A stretch of 64,000 bases of DNA from Thalassia testudinum (taxonomy: Eukaryota; Streptophyta; Magnoliopsida; Alismatales; Hydrocharitaceae): contig JAZHRO010000073.1 of NCBI GenBank assembly GCA_037157565.1, positions 91,242,001 to 91,306,000 of the forward strand, written 5' to 3'. Positions 40,531-51,231 of this stretch are shown here, piece by piece. Both the position numbers and the translations under genes were made by a program. Numbering within the stretch: position 1 is the first letter of the stretch; every line of letters begins with the position of its first letter. Below the pieces are notes generated by a model. The model searched no databases. It was not told the DNA's origin and was given only the letters and a program-made list of their open reading frames with translations.

Positions 40531-40827
40531 TTCATCTTCTTCTTCTTGTGGAGGGTACTACAGAGCAATGATCGAGGTGATTCTCACATTGACAAGCTGC
40601 GATCATCGCTCTAAATCCATCCATATGGTCAGATTCTTCATCCAAAGCTAGTAAAGATGTTACACTGCCTCCTGGCCATGTAAAATTATGGAATTAATAT
40701 ACAAAATATACAACTATCCTAAATGCAATGCAATGGATGTTTGTGCAATATTTATATCATGATATGAATTGCTAGGCCTAAGAACTATCGTAAATAAGCA
40801 TTTTGCGATGAATTTATGTGTGTTTAT

Positions 40828-42608
40828 TATTGAACGTTACGAATCGCTATGCTAACGTGTTTGGTTTTAGAAAACCTGTCATTGTAGCTTGAAAGCGAAG
40901 AATTCATGTTCAACAAATAAAATTTATACTGAAATGAAAATTTCGAGTCGAACACAGGGAGGCAGACGTTTGATTTAAAAACTACGCGTTTCTTTTTATT
41001 TGTCACGAGGTAATTCAATTTAAAACTATCTAATTAGTTACAATAAATAGAAGAAACAGAGAGGGTAAGAGAGAGAGAGAATATTACACATAGAAATCAA
41101 AATGAGATGTAGAATAAAGAAAGAATTTATCATTAGGGGGATTTGTTCATTACAACTAGAAAGCATAAAACAGTTGCACTAGAAAGTGATAAATTTACTC
41201 TAGAAAGCATTAAAAGAATGGAGGGAGAAATGTCCTCCTCGACGGTCGCTTGGAGGACGAGCAGAACTACACTAGAAAGCAGTAAATCTATACTAGAAAG
41301 CAGTAAAAAGAATAGGGAGAGAGAAATCCTCCTCGATGGTCGCTTGGAGGACGAGCCGGACAGGACAATGCCTGTATGAAGGAGAATGAAGCAGGACGAA
41401 GGAGGATGAAGCAGAAGAACGGGAACGGAGTAGCACGCCGTCATCGTCGTGGGATCCACTTCTGAAGGGGGACGAAAATTTGGACTTTATCTTGCGAGAA
41501 GCATCCTGAGTGTGGGACAAGCTTCTCTTGAGCTTTGGAGGGGTAGAGAAGAGAAGGAAGGGATGAGAATTTCGTCTGGAGGGGGTCTCCTTTTATAGTT
41601 GCAAGGAGTGGGGGCAAAATGGTCATTACAACTTTAAAATAATAAATGAGGGGTCTTTAGTGACGAATAAAACCGTCGGTAAAGCATCCTTCGTGGGCGT
41701 CGTGGGTGGCTCAAGCACGCCAGCTCGCGCGTGCAACGCCTGCGCATGTCCGCTAAGTCTCAGCCGTCCGATCGCGAGATCGAATGGCTTAAGACGCATC
41801 TTTGCCAGCTGCCGCTCCCGCTTGGCGTTTACGATGCTGCGTGATGCCACGCGTGCAATAGTGCGTGAACGCTATCGGGCGCGTGCGGCCGTTGGATTGC
41901 GATCTGACGGTTGATAAAAAACGCGCCCGCTCACCTCAGAAACCGCTTGGTGAGGCTCGAATGCGCACCAGCGCCTCACGATAAGGCGTTGGATCGCTGC
42001 GCTGCCTCGCCCAAAAGGTCATGCGGATGATTTTAAAGAGCCGCATCCACAGCCGTTGGATCGAGATCCAACGGTGGAGAGGGGGCAGGTGCGCGGACTT
42101 CATAGAATACAAGCGGCCATTTGGGCGGCTGAGATGGCGCCACATGGCGCCATCTTGGCCGTCCATCTTCTGAAAGTTGTAGATGGTGCCACGAATGTTG
42201 GATTGACTCGATTTTTGCGTCGTTGAGCTGTGATCGTCGATCCAAATTCATCCTTGCGGTCGGATTTGTCATATGAAGTGCAGATTTACACCATCCTGGT
42301 CCTTGAGCTTCTAGGGTTCCCCAGTCACTATCTGATGCTACGGATGCCTGATTAGGGCGATCTTGGAGTTGTTGAACTCCAATCGTCGCCCTGATCAGAT
42401 CGATACGGTTGGATCTTTGATCCGTGACCCCGATAAAATGTTTGCCCGGTCCAAGCACATAAAAGGAGACAATTAACCTCCATTTTATTCAAACTACTCT
42501 AAATGCAAGATGATGCATTTTATGCAATATTTATATCATGAAATGCAATCCTATGCTTAAGAACATGCATAAATAGACATTTTAAGTAGTGTAAATGTGT
42601 TTACATCA
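40828..42608 (-). mobile_element. 3' LTR of C
   Basis: On the minus strand it starts TGATGTAAACACA at 42608 and ends ...AACGTTCAATA at 40828. It holds a degraded G-box palindrome (about 42125-42160), an AACGG inverted pair (42051-42075), the tRNA-like module relic (41954-42013), a TTTAGTGAC hairpin (41654-41684), TATAAAA (41597-41591), and two AGAAAGCA(T/G)TAAA-type repeats in the leader. Terminal CA has changed to TA. Confidence 0.85.
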
Positions 42609-43084
42609 TACCCCCATGCCTATCTTTTGCTAGTCCCTAGCAAAAACTATATGCTATTTATAAAAGGATTAGGTTGGATTATTTGGACCTGAGTTATTTT
42701 TAATCATTAAGAAATTATCTACTTAGGAATTGAACTTTCAAAGACACAACAGTGCCCGAGTATCAGCCAAAATGCAAACTGCCTCAAGCCCTCGCCTTAT
42801 TCAAAGAAAAGTTTCTTTTTCTCTTTTTCTTCTTTTCTAATTTTTTTTTTTTGGATTTTCAAATTTTAGGGTTTAAGAGTGGCTTTCTATGGCCATTTAA
42901 CTCACCCAAGATTTGATAAAAACCCTATGTTTTAAGCATCTTATTGTGAATGTGATAGACTCGTTGACTGGTAGTTAAAATAGACTTCGGATTTCTACAC
43001 CTCTAGGTGACCTCAAAAAGAATTCTGCCTAAAGGTGTATCTTTACAACCGGCAGCTTTCTCCCTACTTTTATTTTTTTACGGG
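42609..43084 (-). other. C polypurine tract and end of internal region
   Basis: On the minus strand, GATAGGCATGGGGGTA ends at 42609 directly before the 3' LTR. The rest is the conserved tail of the internal region, ending at GGGGTCAA, where element B is inserted. Uninterrupted homologous sequence can be read at 56165-56200 in D2. Confidence 0.8.
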
Positions 43085-43089
43085 GTCAA

Positions 43090-44484
43090 TGATAACACTA
43101 CACAAGGGGGTAGTAATTAGGTTGAATATAGCCCATCTTTAGAATAAAAGGCACAACATAAGTAGAATAGGAGCATTGCATGCATCAAGTACCAAGATTG
43201 CTTATAAACTAAATTAATGGCCATTTATGTAAAGCATTTGTCAAAGCAGGCCTCAAATGAGCAATCGGACCGCACGGATGGATTCTGAATGACGAACGGA
43301 GTCCAACGGAATCAAGATCGGCCAAATCCGACATCCGGAGCTCCCACAATGGGCCCAAGAAATTTTGACCGTTGATCTGGAGATCAACGGCCCAGAGACT
43401 GCCACGTCGCCCTACCCCCACCGCACGTACACCCTCAAGCCGGCCAAAGACAAATCTCGACCGTTGATCTTTGATCGAACGGCTGACATCCGTGCACTCG
43501 CCCGTGGTCACTGCGACAAAGCGTGGGCGTGGCGCAACGGTTAGCGCGCGCACCCGCATCGCCGCGACGCGCGTTCGAGCCGCGAGGAGAGGGATTTGAA
43601 GGTGGGCGGAGGGAGCGGAAAAATTGGGCCTCCCGATCAGCAGTGGGCGGCCACGATCTCGCCACACGGCACGACCGCAGTGCACGAGCGCCCACGCGTG
43701 CCCGCACGCCAGGCGGAAATGCGCACGCACACGCGCACCCAAGGCGCGATCTTAGCGCGGGCGTAGAAGGCTCTCAGATTGGACGGCTCTCGTTCAGCGG
43801 CCACGGATCGCGCGAAGAGGAAGACCGGGGCGGGCGACTGACCGGCGGCGAGAGGGCTACACCGTCGCTTTTGGAAGCGATTTTAGCGACGCTATGGATG
43901 TCGCTAAAGCCCCTTCTTCTTTTAGGAAGCCCTTAACTCTATTTAAACCCCCTCCTACCACCATTCAAGATATACTCTCCCACTTGCAACTACTCCACTC
44001 CTCTCCTAGCTAACTTTAGGCACTCTTGTAATTGCCGGAGACGACGAGCCGCTGACGGAGCCTCCTCCACCGCCGTGGCTGCCTCGTCGCTCTCCACTCT
44101 CTCTCTATCTCTCTCTCTCTCTCTTTTAGGCTTTCATTTACTCTTGTTAAAGCATGTATTTAATGTTGTAAGCTATGAACTATGAATGCATGTTTAATGA
44201 AATTATTTTCCGTTCAATCGCCATTTTAATTTCTGTTCAAAGTGCATGATCAAAACCAAGAGCTTTCTAACCCTAAACTCTCTCTCTATCTCTCGCTTTT
44301 CAAAATCGTCTCTTTCGCAAGAAAAACTCTACCTTTTTTGTGACAACAAGTGGTAAACAAAATCTAATTTCCACACCTCCATGAGACCGACACTCGAACT
44401 CACCTCCGTTTACTTATTTTAAAACCGACGTATCAAGTGCGACTATAATGACACCTCTTAACACATACGGAGTACGGCACGTCA
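43090..44484 (+). mobile_element. 5' LTR of B
   Basis: The LTR starts TGATAACACTACACAAGGGGG and ends ...GGCACGTCA. It contains paired AACGG motifs (GACCGTTGATC / GATCAACGG at about 43367-43391 and another near 43460) and a GC-rich zone with the tRNA-like module. A TTTAGCGAC hairpin (43882-43909), TATTTAA (43940-43946) and a (CT)n tract near 44096-44126 follow. Minus-strand open frames in the GC-rich zone are chance frames. Confidence 0.88.
43523..43592 (+). promoter_or_regulatory. tRNA-like module in B 5' LTR
   Basis: TGGCGCAACGG (43530-43540) is an A-box. GCGC-AACGGTTA-GCGC forms a perfect four-pair D-arm. GCGTTCGAGCC (43571-43581) is a B-box within a T-arm of four to five pairs (GCGCG / CGCGA). 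The acceptor ends do not pair. The 3' LTR of B keeps the same module (A-box 49128-49138, B-box 49169-49179), with the D-arm intact and the T-arm weaker. It lies about 400 bp upstream of the TATA-like site, in sense orientation. Confidence 0.6.
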
Positions 44485-44489
44485 GTTTT

Positions 44490-44507
44490 TGGCATCGTTG
44501 CCGGGGA
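44490..44507 (+). other. Primer-binding site of B (tRNA-Asp type)
   Basis: TGGCATCGTTGCCGGGGA lies five bases after the LTR end and differs at one position from the exact tRNA-Asp complement. Confidence 0.88.
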
Positions 44508-45606
44508 GGCAACGAATTTGTTTTATCACCTCCATTCCACATTCATTCTCACATCGTCTAATGCCCTATTTTCCTTTTTACTTGACGGTTGCTGGAATTC
44601 GGCGCATGGACGGTGAAGTGACGCATTCCACGACGGTAGCAAGGGAGTAGGTGCCTCGAGGACTGATAGTAAGCAATCTCTCTCTCATTGTTTGCTTGCA
44701 TGAAAAAGCTAAAAAAATTGTAAAAAACTAAAAAAATTGGCGTGGTGAATGATTGCTTGACCCACATTCTTAACACATCACCCTACAAAAAATGTACACT
44801 CTAATATGCTGAATAAATTCTTGGAGTGTTCTTTTCTTTCTTGAGTAGTGTTTGCGAAGCCACCATGAGATGACCTGGGCCGCACCACTCAACCCTAAAA
44901 CTGACTCATCTAATAGAAGCTGCATGATCATGAGGATGAGTACACTAAGGTTTTAGCGCCTCTACAGAATAAAAAGGAAAACTACTTTCAGCGAATTGTG
45001 TGCAAAACTTGACGTACCCACTGAAACTTGGCTGAAAACACTAAGACATGTCAACCCTAAAAAGTACTAAAGTAAGGATGAAACATTAAAACACCACATC
45101 TTAATAAATCCTTGCTTGAAAACCATGTTTTGCTAGAAGGACACACTTTGAAAGTGGAAAATTAAGAGGCACCACCCCAATCAATGCCTCATCACATCAC
45201 CCTAAGCACAAGCACTATCCTAACCCTCTAAAACTGAGTAGACGTGCCCTAGGCAGGACTGAGTTAAGTCTCAAAAGGTGAGATTTTGTGCGCTAGGCAC
45301 TTGGCTTTCATTCCCTTGGTAGAATCTGGTGACTAGGCTGCGGGGCAATGTCAAACGACCGCGATTGTGGGGTCTATGGAACCAGAGGCGCAAGCCAAAG
45401 GAAGAACCTTCCCTGCAATCCCCTCGTAAACAACCTAGCCAGATTAACATTGGGAAGGGGAGTCCAGTGCTTACAGACTTAATCAACCTTTGTGAGATTT
45501 CTAGGTCTCCTAAGGAATACACCATAAGGACTAGGCTTGTTTGCTTGGTTGAGGACACAACTCTCTTGCATCTGTTCTTCCCACATCCCTCCATTTCTTC
45601 CAAACC
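44508..45606 (+). other. B leader
   Basis: This noncoding leader is homologous in parts to those of A2 and C, including the box GTCAAACGACCGCGATTG...AAGGAAGAACCTTCCC at 45350-45412. Chance frames on both strands at 45271-45804 cover it and are not supported. A U-rich stretch with AG lies near 45520-45560, but no acceptor as good as those of A2 and C is seen. Confidence 0.5.
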
Positions 45607-47343
45607 ATGGATTTCAATGCCTATCCATCTTACCCAAACTACTCCCAACAGGATTTGTATGCTAACCCAAGTGGACCCTACCCATAGCCTACTTGGGCTA
45701 ACCAACCACCAAGTTGGGGGTGCAACCTTGAATATCCCTCTTGGCCCAATTATGACCAAACCGCACCAACCTCTTATTGGAATACAACCAACATAGCCAC
45801 CCAAGGGTACGATTCAAATCATGGGGCTCCATATCTCGATTGTCCTCACGATGCCTCCTCATTTAGGTTCGACCCGCTCTACTGTGATAGGACCTACACA
45901 TTAGGAGAACACCAAGAACCCTACCCATCTCAGGATAATAACCAAGAAAGGTCATCTGAATTCAACAACCTTGCCTACTTGACCTTTGGATTAGAAGGAG
46001 TTCTAGACAAATGGAAATCAGAAAATGATCAGAAATCTAGGTAAGCCCAGGATCATCAACCTTTGATTTGGTCCCCTGATGAAGAATCTGACTGGGAGGA
46101 GGACTTAGAACCTCAACTATTTTGGAGTAGGACCAAACAGAGAATGGTTCCTCTTGAAGAACTGGACCCTGAACAAGATAGAATAGAGGACCCACCCAAG
46201 AACCTAAACACCAATATGGATTCTGATCCACAACCTCAACCATACTCTCTTAACCTGGACTTCAAGGAGGAAATCCAAAGGACACCAAATGACACCATGT
46301 CAATTCTTGATAAACTCCAGTTAGAACTACACTGACAGAATCAAGAATTGGTTAAAGGGCAACATGCCATGTTGGAGTTGTTCCAACAATTGGGGGAAGA
46401 AGGCCAAAGAAAGCTGTTGCACACAACGCCATTCATGGAATTCATAAAGCAAGGACCTACCATGATCAATTGGACTACACCCAATCATCCTGATTTGGTT
46501 CAGTTCACCATTGATACCCCTCAAGAGTTGGACAGCTCAGTGGATAAGGACAGTAAGGATTCCTTGGAACACAATTTGGGGAGCATTGAGAACAAACATC
46601 AGGAGGAAACTGAGAAGGTGAGGGGAGAGCCCTTGGAATCTGAATCTAATCGGCCCAAGAGAAGTAATCCGGTGGGAGTAGCAGCCAACGTCAGAGATGG
46701 AGAATGGAGTTACAATTTCAAAGGAATTGATTATGAATCGGTTAGAATCCCCATCATAAATTTGGAGGAGGGCCGAGAGAAAGAATATGATCTAGAGGAT
46801 GAAATTGACCCTACCTCTAATGTAATCCCAAACAGTGAATCTGATATAGAGGAGGTTGAAGAAAATATTCTTGAGATCAAGGGCTTGGAGGAAATGAGCA
46901 ATGAAACCATAGTTGCGGGAGAGATGGATTCATCTTTGGAGAGAGGCCTCATGCTTGGTTGTAGGGCTCTGTATGAAACTCTGGACTTTGTTACCTGCCC
47001 TACCAGAATAAGAATCCTGCAACCCGAATGCACTAGAATTGATACACTTTCGGTGGATTATAATTTTATGGGGACACAAGCTGAATATAAAACCTACATC
47101 TTTATTGTCTGGTGTGTCATATTTGGGGTGCGTTCATCCACAACAACTTGTTTGCATGCCCACAAACTAAGAGAGGTTCTGACACGGGCAAGCATGATGC
47201 AGAATTCCCACCCCTTAGGAACGGGACTCCACCACAACCTTATTCGCATCTGTGGACTTCTGATTTTGGGTCTGATTAATTTTGAACATATCTCCTTGAC
47301 CCAAACCATTCCTATTTGTGCACCGCCTAGCTGGAGGCGTTAA
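45607..47343 (+). pseudogene. A-D-group acidic ORF in B (three in-frame stops), function unknown
   Basis: The ATG at 45607 opens MDFNAYPSYPNYSQQDLY. The first 110 residues are rich in Tyr, Pro, Asn and Trp (PTWANQPPSWG). Glu/Asp-rich segments alternate with a helical block (SILDKLQLEL, MLELFQQLGEEGQRKLL). The tail has GTGLHHNLIRICGLLILG. The whole 579-codon span is in one frame. It is broken only by TAG near 45697, TAA at 46041-46043 and TGA at 46333-46335. Each stop fits one C-to-T change from CAG, CAA or CGA. The last 331 codons are open. There is no signal peptide, membrane segment of Env type, or enzyme motif. It ends at the post-ORF block, exactly where D2's integrase ends. Confidence 0.62.
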
Positions 47344-48687
47344 ACTCAGTGCTTCCTGGGAGGCAACCTAGAGGATTCAGACTGATCTGGTAGTTTACGT
47401 CACTCAGGTACTATTTTTTTGAACCCTTGTGCATCCATGTATCTGCCAATGAGGACATTGTCCAACTTAAGCATGCGGGGATGGTAAATTGCCTAATCCT
47501 GAGCTTAATTAATCAGTCTGAATGAATAAATTTTTTTTGAAAAAAAAATGAATTTAGGAAGAAAACTTAGGCATTAGAAACTTGTCAATAGTGGGAAATA
47601 ATACAAAAGGAACTTAAACACTTAGACTTTTCAGGCCTTCAGGCTTAATCAGCCCTGGTGTCCGTTAAAATATGGATTTAGCGGTGAATCCTTGCAACTT
47701 TAAGCTATTCTAATCCACCTACTAAATAAGGTAATAAGTATACGACTTATCAACTCACCCCCTAACTCAGGAAAACTTTGAGTCTAAGCATCTGCACACA
47801 TTTTTGCACAGACTCACTTCTCGGAGATTTTGACAGAAATTGGGTATCTAATGAACTCTCTAGGGTGGTATGGCTGGCAAGTTGTCGTGGGTAACAGCCC
47901 ATTGGTAGGTTGTCCAGAACCCAGCCACAGGCCATTTCTTTTTCGCTGCCTCTAGGTACATTTGAGATCAGGGAAGCCACCTACAAAAAAAAAAAAAGGG
48001 AGAAGAAGAAGAAAAGAAAATAAACCACACTTCACCGCACAAGTTTGGCTGGCAAGTGATCGTAGGTAACAACCCATTGGTCAGTTGTCCAGAACCCAGC
48101 TTAATAATTGCACAAAAAAGACCAAAACACCTAAGGAAGAAGCGGGGAAGTAGTATAAGCCGAGGAGATATACACTAGAAAATCCTTGTGTTGACCCCAA
48201 ATAAAAGGAACGTAGGGAGAAAGCTACCAATCGAACACATACACCTTCAGGCAAAAATTTATTTTCTTTTTCAGTCACCAAGAGGCGTAGAAACTCGAAG
48301 TCTGTTTCAATTACCGTTAAGTGAGTCTATCATAGCATTCACACCAAGATGGTTAGCACTCAAGATTTTAACCGAGTTTTGGGTGGGTTGGATAGCCGTA
48401 GAAAGTTACCAACCCACACTGAATTCCGAAAAAAAAAAATTCCAAGAAAATATACATATATATATGTATACATATGTATAGTTATATATACATTAAAGCA
48501 AAGATTCGGGCGATTCGTATTTTGGCAGACACTCGGGCGCTGCTTAGTCTTTATAGATTAAGATCTTCATATATTTCCTCTTATTGACAAGCAACGAAGT
48601 GCCTAACAAATTACTTCTTCAATTCCCCAAGGAAATAAAGGCTAGAATAAACCTTGCTAGGGACTACCAAGGAGTAAGCATGGGGTA
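47344..48687 (+). other. B 3' noncoding internal region
   Basis: In order: the post-ORF block (GCGTTAAACTCAGTGC then GGGAGGCAACC, 47337-47370), the internal G-rich tract (GAGGACATTGTCCAACTT, GCATGCGGGGATGG, 47449-47486) and the paired repeats (47873-47936 and 48047-48103). A TA-rich simple stretch (48451-48492) and the polypurine tract AGCATGGGGTA before 48688 follow. No gene is present. Confidence 0.65.
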
Positions 48688-50082
48688 TGATAACACCACA
48701 CAAGGGGGTAGTAACTAGGTTGAATATGGCCCATCTTTAGAATAAAAGGCACAACATAAGTAGAATAGCAGCATTGCATGCATCAAGTACCAAGATTGCT
48801 TATAAACTATATTAATGGCCATTTGTGTAAAGCATTTCTCAAAGTAGGCCTCAGATGAGCAATTGGACCGCACGGATGGATTCAGAACGACGAACGGAGT
48901 CCAACGGACTCAAGATCGGCCAAATCCGACATCCGGAGCTCCCACAATGGGCCCAAGAAATTCTGACCGTTGATCTGGAGATCAACGGCCCAGAGAGTGC
49001 CACATTGCCCTACCCCCACCGCTCGTACACCCTCAAGTCGGCCAAAGAAGAATCTCGGCCGTTGATCTTCGATCGAACGGCCGAGGTCCGCGCGCTCACC
49101 CGCGATCGCCGTGATAAAGCGCGGGCGTGGCGCAACGGTTAGCGCGCACGCTCACATTGCTGCGACGCACGTTCGAGCAGTGAGGTGCGCGATTTGAAGG
49201 CGGGTGAAGGGCGCGGAAAAATTGGGCTGCCCGATCAGCAGCGGGCGGCCACGATCTCGCCACGCGGCGCGACTGCAGCGCACGAGCGCCCACGCGCGTG
49301 CGCACGCCGGGTGGAAACGCGTACGCACACGCGTGCCCAAGGCGCGATCTTAGCGCGGGCGCAGAAGGCTCTCAGCCGTCCGATCTTCGATCCGACGGCT
49401 CTCGTTCAGGGGCCACGGATTGCGCGAAGAGGAAGACCGGGGCGGGCGGCTGATCAGCGGCAAGAGGGCTACACCGACGCTTTTGGAAGCGATTTTAGCG
49501 ACGCTCTGGATGTCGCTAAAGCCCCTTCTTCTTCTAGGAAGACCTTAACTCTATTTAAACCCCCTCCTACCACCATTCAAGATATACTCTCCCACTTGCA
49601 ACTACTCCACTCCTCTCCTAGCTAGCTTTAGGCACTCTTGTAATCACCAGAGACGATGAGCCACCGACGGAGCCTCCTCCACCGCCGTGGCTGCCTCGTC
49701 GCTCTCCACTCTCTCTCTCTCTCTCTTAAGCTTTCATTTACTCTTGTTAAAGCATGTATTTAATGTTGTAAGCTATGAACTATGGATGCATGTTTAATGA
49801 AATTATTTTCCGTTCAATCGCCATTTTAATTTCTGTTCAAAGTGCATGATCAAAACCAAGAGCTTTCTAACCCTAAACTCTCTCTATCTCTCGCTTTTCA
49901 AAACCATCTCTTTTGCAAACAAAACTCCGCCTTTTTTGTACCAACAAGTGGTAAACAAAATCTGATTTCCACGCCTCTCTGAGACCGACACTCGGACTCA
50001 CCTCTATTTACTTCTTTTAAAATCGACGTATTAAGTGCGACTATAACAACACCTCTTAACACATGCGCACAAGAGCATGTCA
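48688..50082 (+). mobile_element. 3' LTR of B
   Basis: This is the second B LTR, 1395 bp, from TGATAACACCACAC to ...GAGCATGTCA. It keeps the tRNA-like module, the TTTAGCGAC hairpin (49492-49520) and TATTTAA (49552-49558). Relative to the 5' LTR it has an additional AGCCGTCCGATC / GATCCGACGGCT inverted pair at 49375-49400. Confidence 0.88.
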
Positions 50083-50087
50083 GTCAA

Positions 50088-51231
50088 CACAAGGGTGAAT
50101 CCAGTGTATATCTCCCCGGTTTATTCTATTTCTCCGCTTCTTCCTAAGTGTTTTAGGAATTTTTAGTGCATTTACTGAGCTGGGTTCTGGACAACTAGTC
50201 GATGAGCTGTTACAACCGATAACTTGCCAGCCATACTCGTGCGGCGAAGTGTGGCTTATTTCTTCTTTTCTCTTTTCTCCTTTTCTTTTTGATTTTTTTT
50301 CTTTTTTTTTTTTTTAAGTAGGTGGCTTCCCTGGTCTAAGATTTACCTAAAGGCAGTAAAAAGAGAAAGGTCTAGTGACTGGGCTCTGGACAACCTACCT
50401 ATGGGCTATTACCCACGATAACTTGCTAGCAATATCACCCTAGAAGGTTCATTAGCTACCCAATTTTCGTTAAAATTGCCAAACAATGAGTCAGTGCAAA
50501 GAAAGTCTGTAGATGCTTAAGACTCAAAATTCCCTCAAATCAGAGGGCGGGTTGATAAGTCATGTACTTATCACCTAAACTTATTTACTCCAATTAAAAT
50601 AAAATTTAGGTTGGCGAGAACTCGAAAAACAAATCCACATTTTAGTGGATACACGGGCTGATTAAGTCTAAAGACCTGAAGGGTCTTTGTGTTCAGATCT
50701 TAATGTAGTATTTCCTAAGGTTGAAAATTTTCTTAAACCCAAATTCTCTTTCCTAATTCTGATTTTTTTTTAATAAAAGAAAATAAACAAATCTACGGAG
50801 CTGACGAATGAATTCAGAGATAAATATCCACCCCCCCATTCCTATCTAATGCAATGTCCTCATTGTATTAAAAAGATATGAAACAGAGTGGAAAAGCGTA
50901 GAAAGCACCTGAATTGCATGAATGTCAGGTCCGCTCCGAGATGAAAACGAAAAAGAACTGTATATGTGCTGAGTTTAGTGCCTTCAGCTAGGCACACTAT
51001 ACAAGGAAAAGAAATGAAGAATTCACAAGTGTAGGTCAGAATTAAAATAAACAGAAGAATCCTCTGACCTGTCAACTGAGGTCCACAGATGTGGACCATA
51101 TTGTGGTGCAGACCCATCCCCCATAATCGAGAATATCTTAAGTTCTAGATAAAAATTACCCAGAACCTAAAATCAGAATGCAAGCAGGCTCGGGCCTACG
51201 ATTTATGAGGATGCAACCCAAGAACAAAAAG
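50088..51231 (-). other. C 3' noncoding internal region
   Basis: It contains the paired repeats (50180-50240 and 50378-50440) and the internal G-rich tract (50866-50829). The post-ORF block CTAGCTGAAGGCACTAAACT lies near 50995-50975. The decayed ORF tail MGLHHNMVHICGPQL starts at 51117 (minus), so the C ORF once ran to about 50990. Confidence 0.6.

Larger units (their letters stand above)
39173..40827 (-). mobile_element. Middle D LTR (split by element C; resumes 55694-55700)
   Basis: On the minus strand the LTR begins TGATAAACAC: its first seven bases lie at 55700-55694, beyond element C. It ends ...CGCGAAACACGTGCA at 39173. On its upstream side (55701 onward) is a polypurine tract, as expected for a 3' LTR. 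On its downstream side is D1's internal region, as expected for a 5' LTR. It therefore serves two D units in tandem. It carries a perfect 36-bp G-box palindrome (40495-40530), a tRNA-like module, a TTTAGTGAC hairpin (40013-40033) and a TATA-like site (39864-39870). Confidence 0.8.
43090..50082 (+). mobile_element. Element B: non-autonomous LTR retrotransposon inside C
   Basis: The element has target-site duplications GTCAA at 43085-43089 and 50083-50087. Joining the flanks restores GGGGTCAACACAAGGGTGAA, which is intact at 56167-56187 in D2. The LTRs (43090-44484 and 48688-50082) have equal length (1395 bp). They differ by eye at roughly one base in twenty over their first 300 bp. The internal region has a tRNA-Asp-type primer-binding site, a leader, a 579-codon acidic ORF with three stops, the post-ORF block, the internal G-rich tract, paired repeats and a polypurine tract. 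It is probably the youngest insertion of this nest. Confidence 0.92.

Noticed and set aside
43209..43742. Long minus-strand open frame in a GC-rich region (host gene or CpG island)
   Set aside because: It lies entirely inside the U3 part of B's LTR, repeats at 49096-49340 with its frame broken, and is Arg/Ala-rich as GC-rich noncoding DNA is.
45271..45804. Overlapping 155- and 177-residue ORFs on both strands in B's leader
   Set aside because: Neither resembles a known protein, they overlap the conserved leader box, and homologous leaders in A2 and C do not keep the frames.
46348..47343. An env-like protein in B
   Set aside because: The 331-codon stretch is the C-terminal part of a longer acidic ORF. 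There is no signal peptide, cleavage site or fusion/anchor segment.
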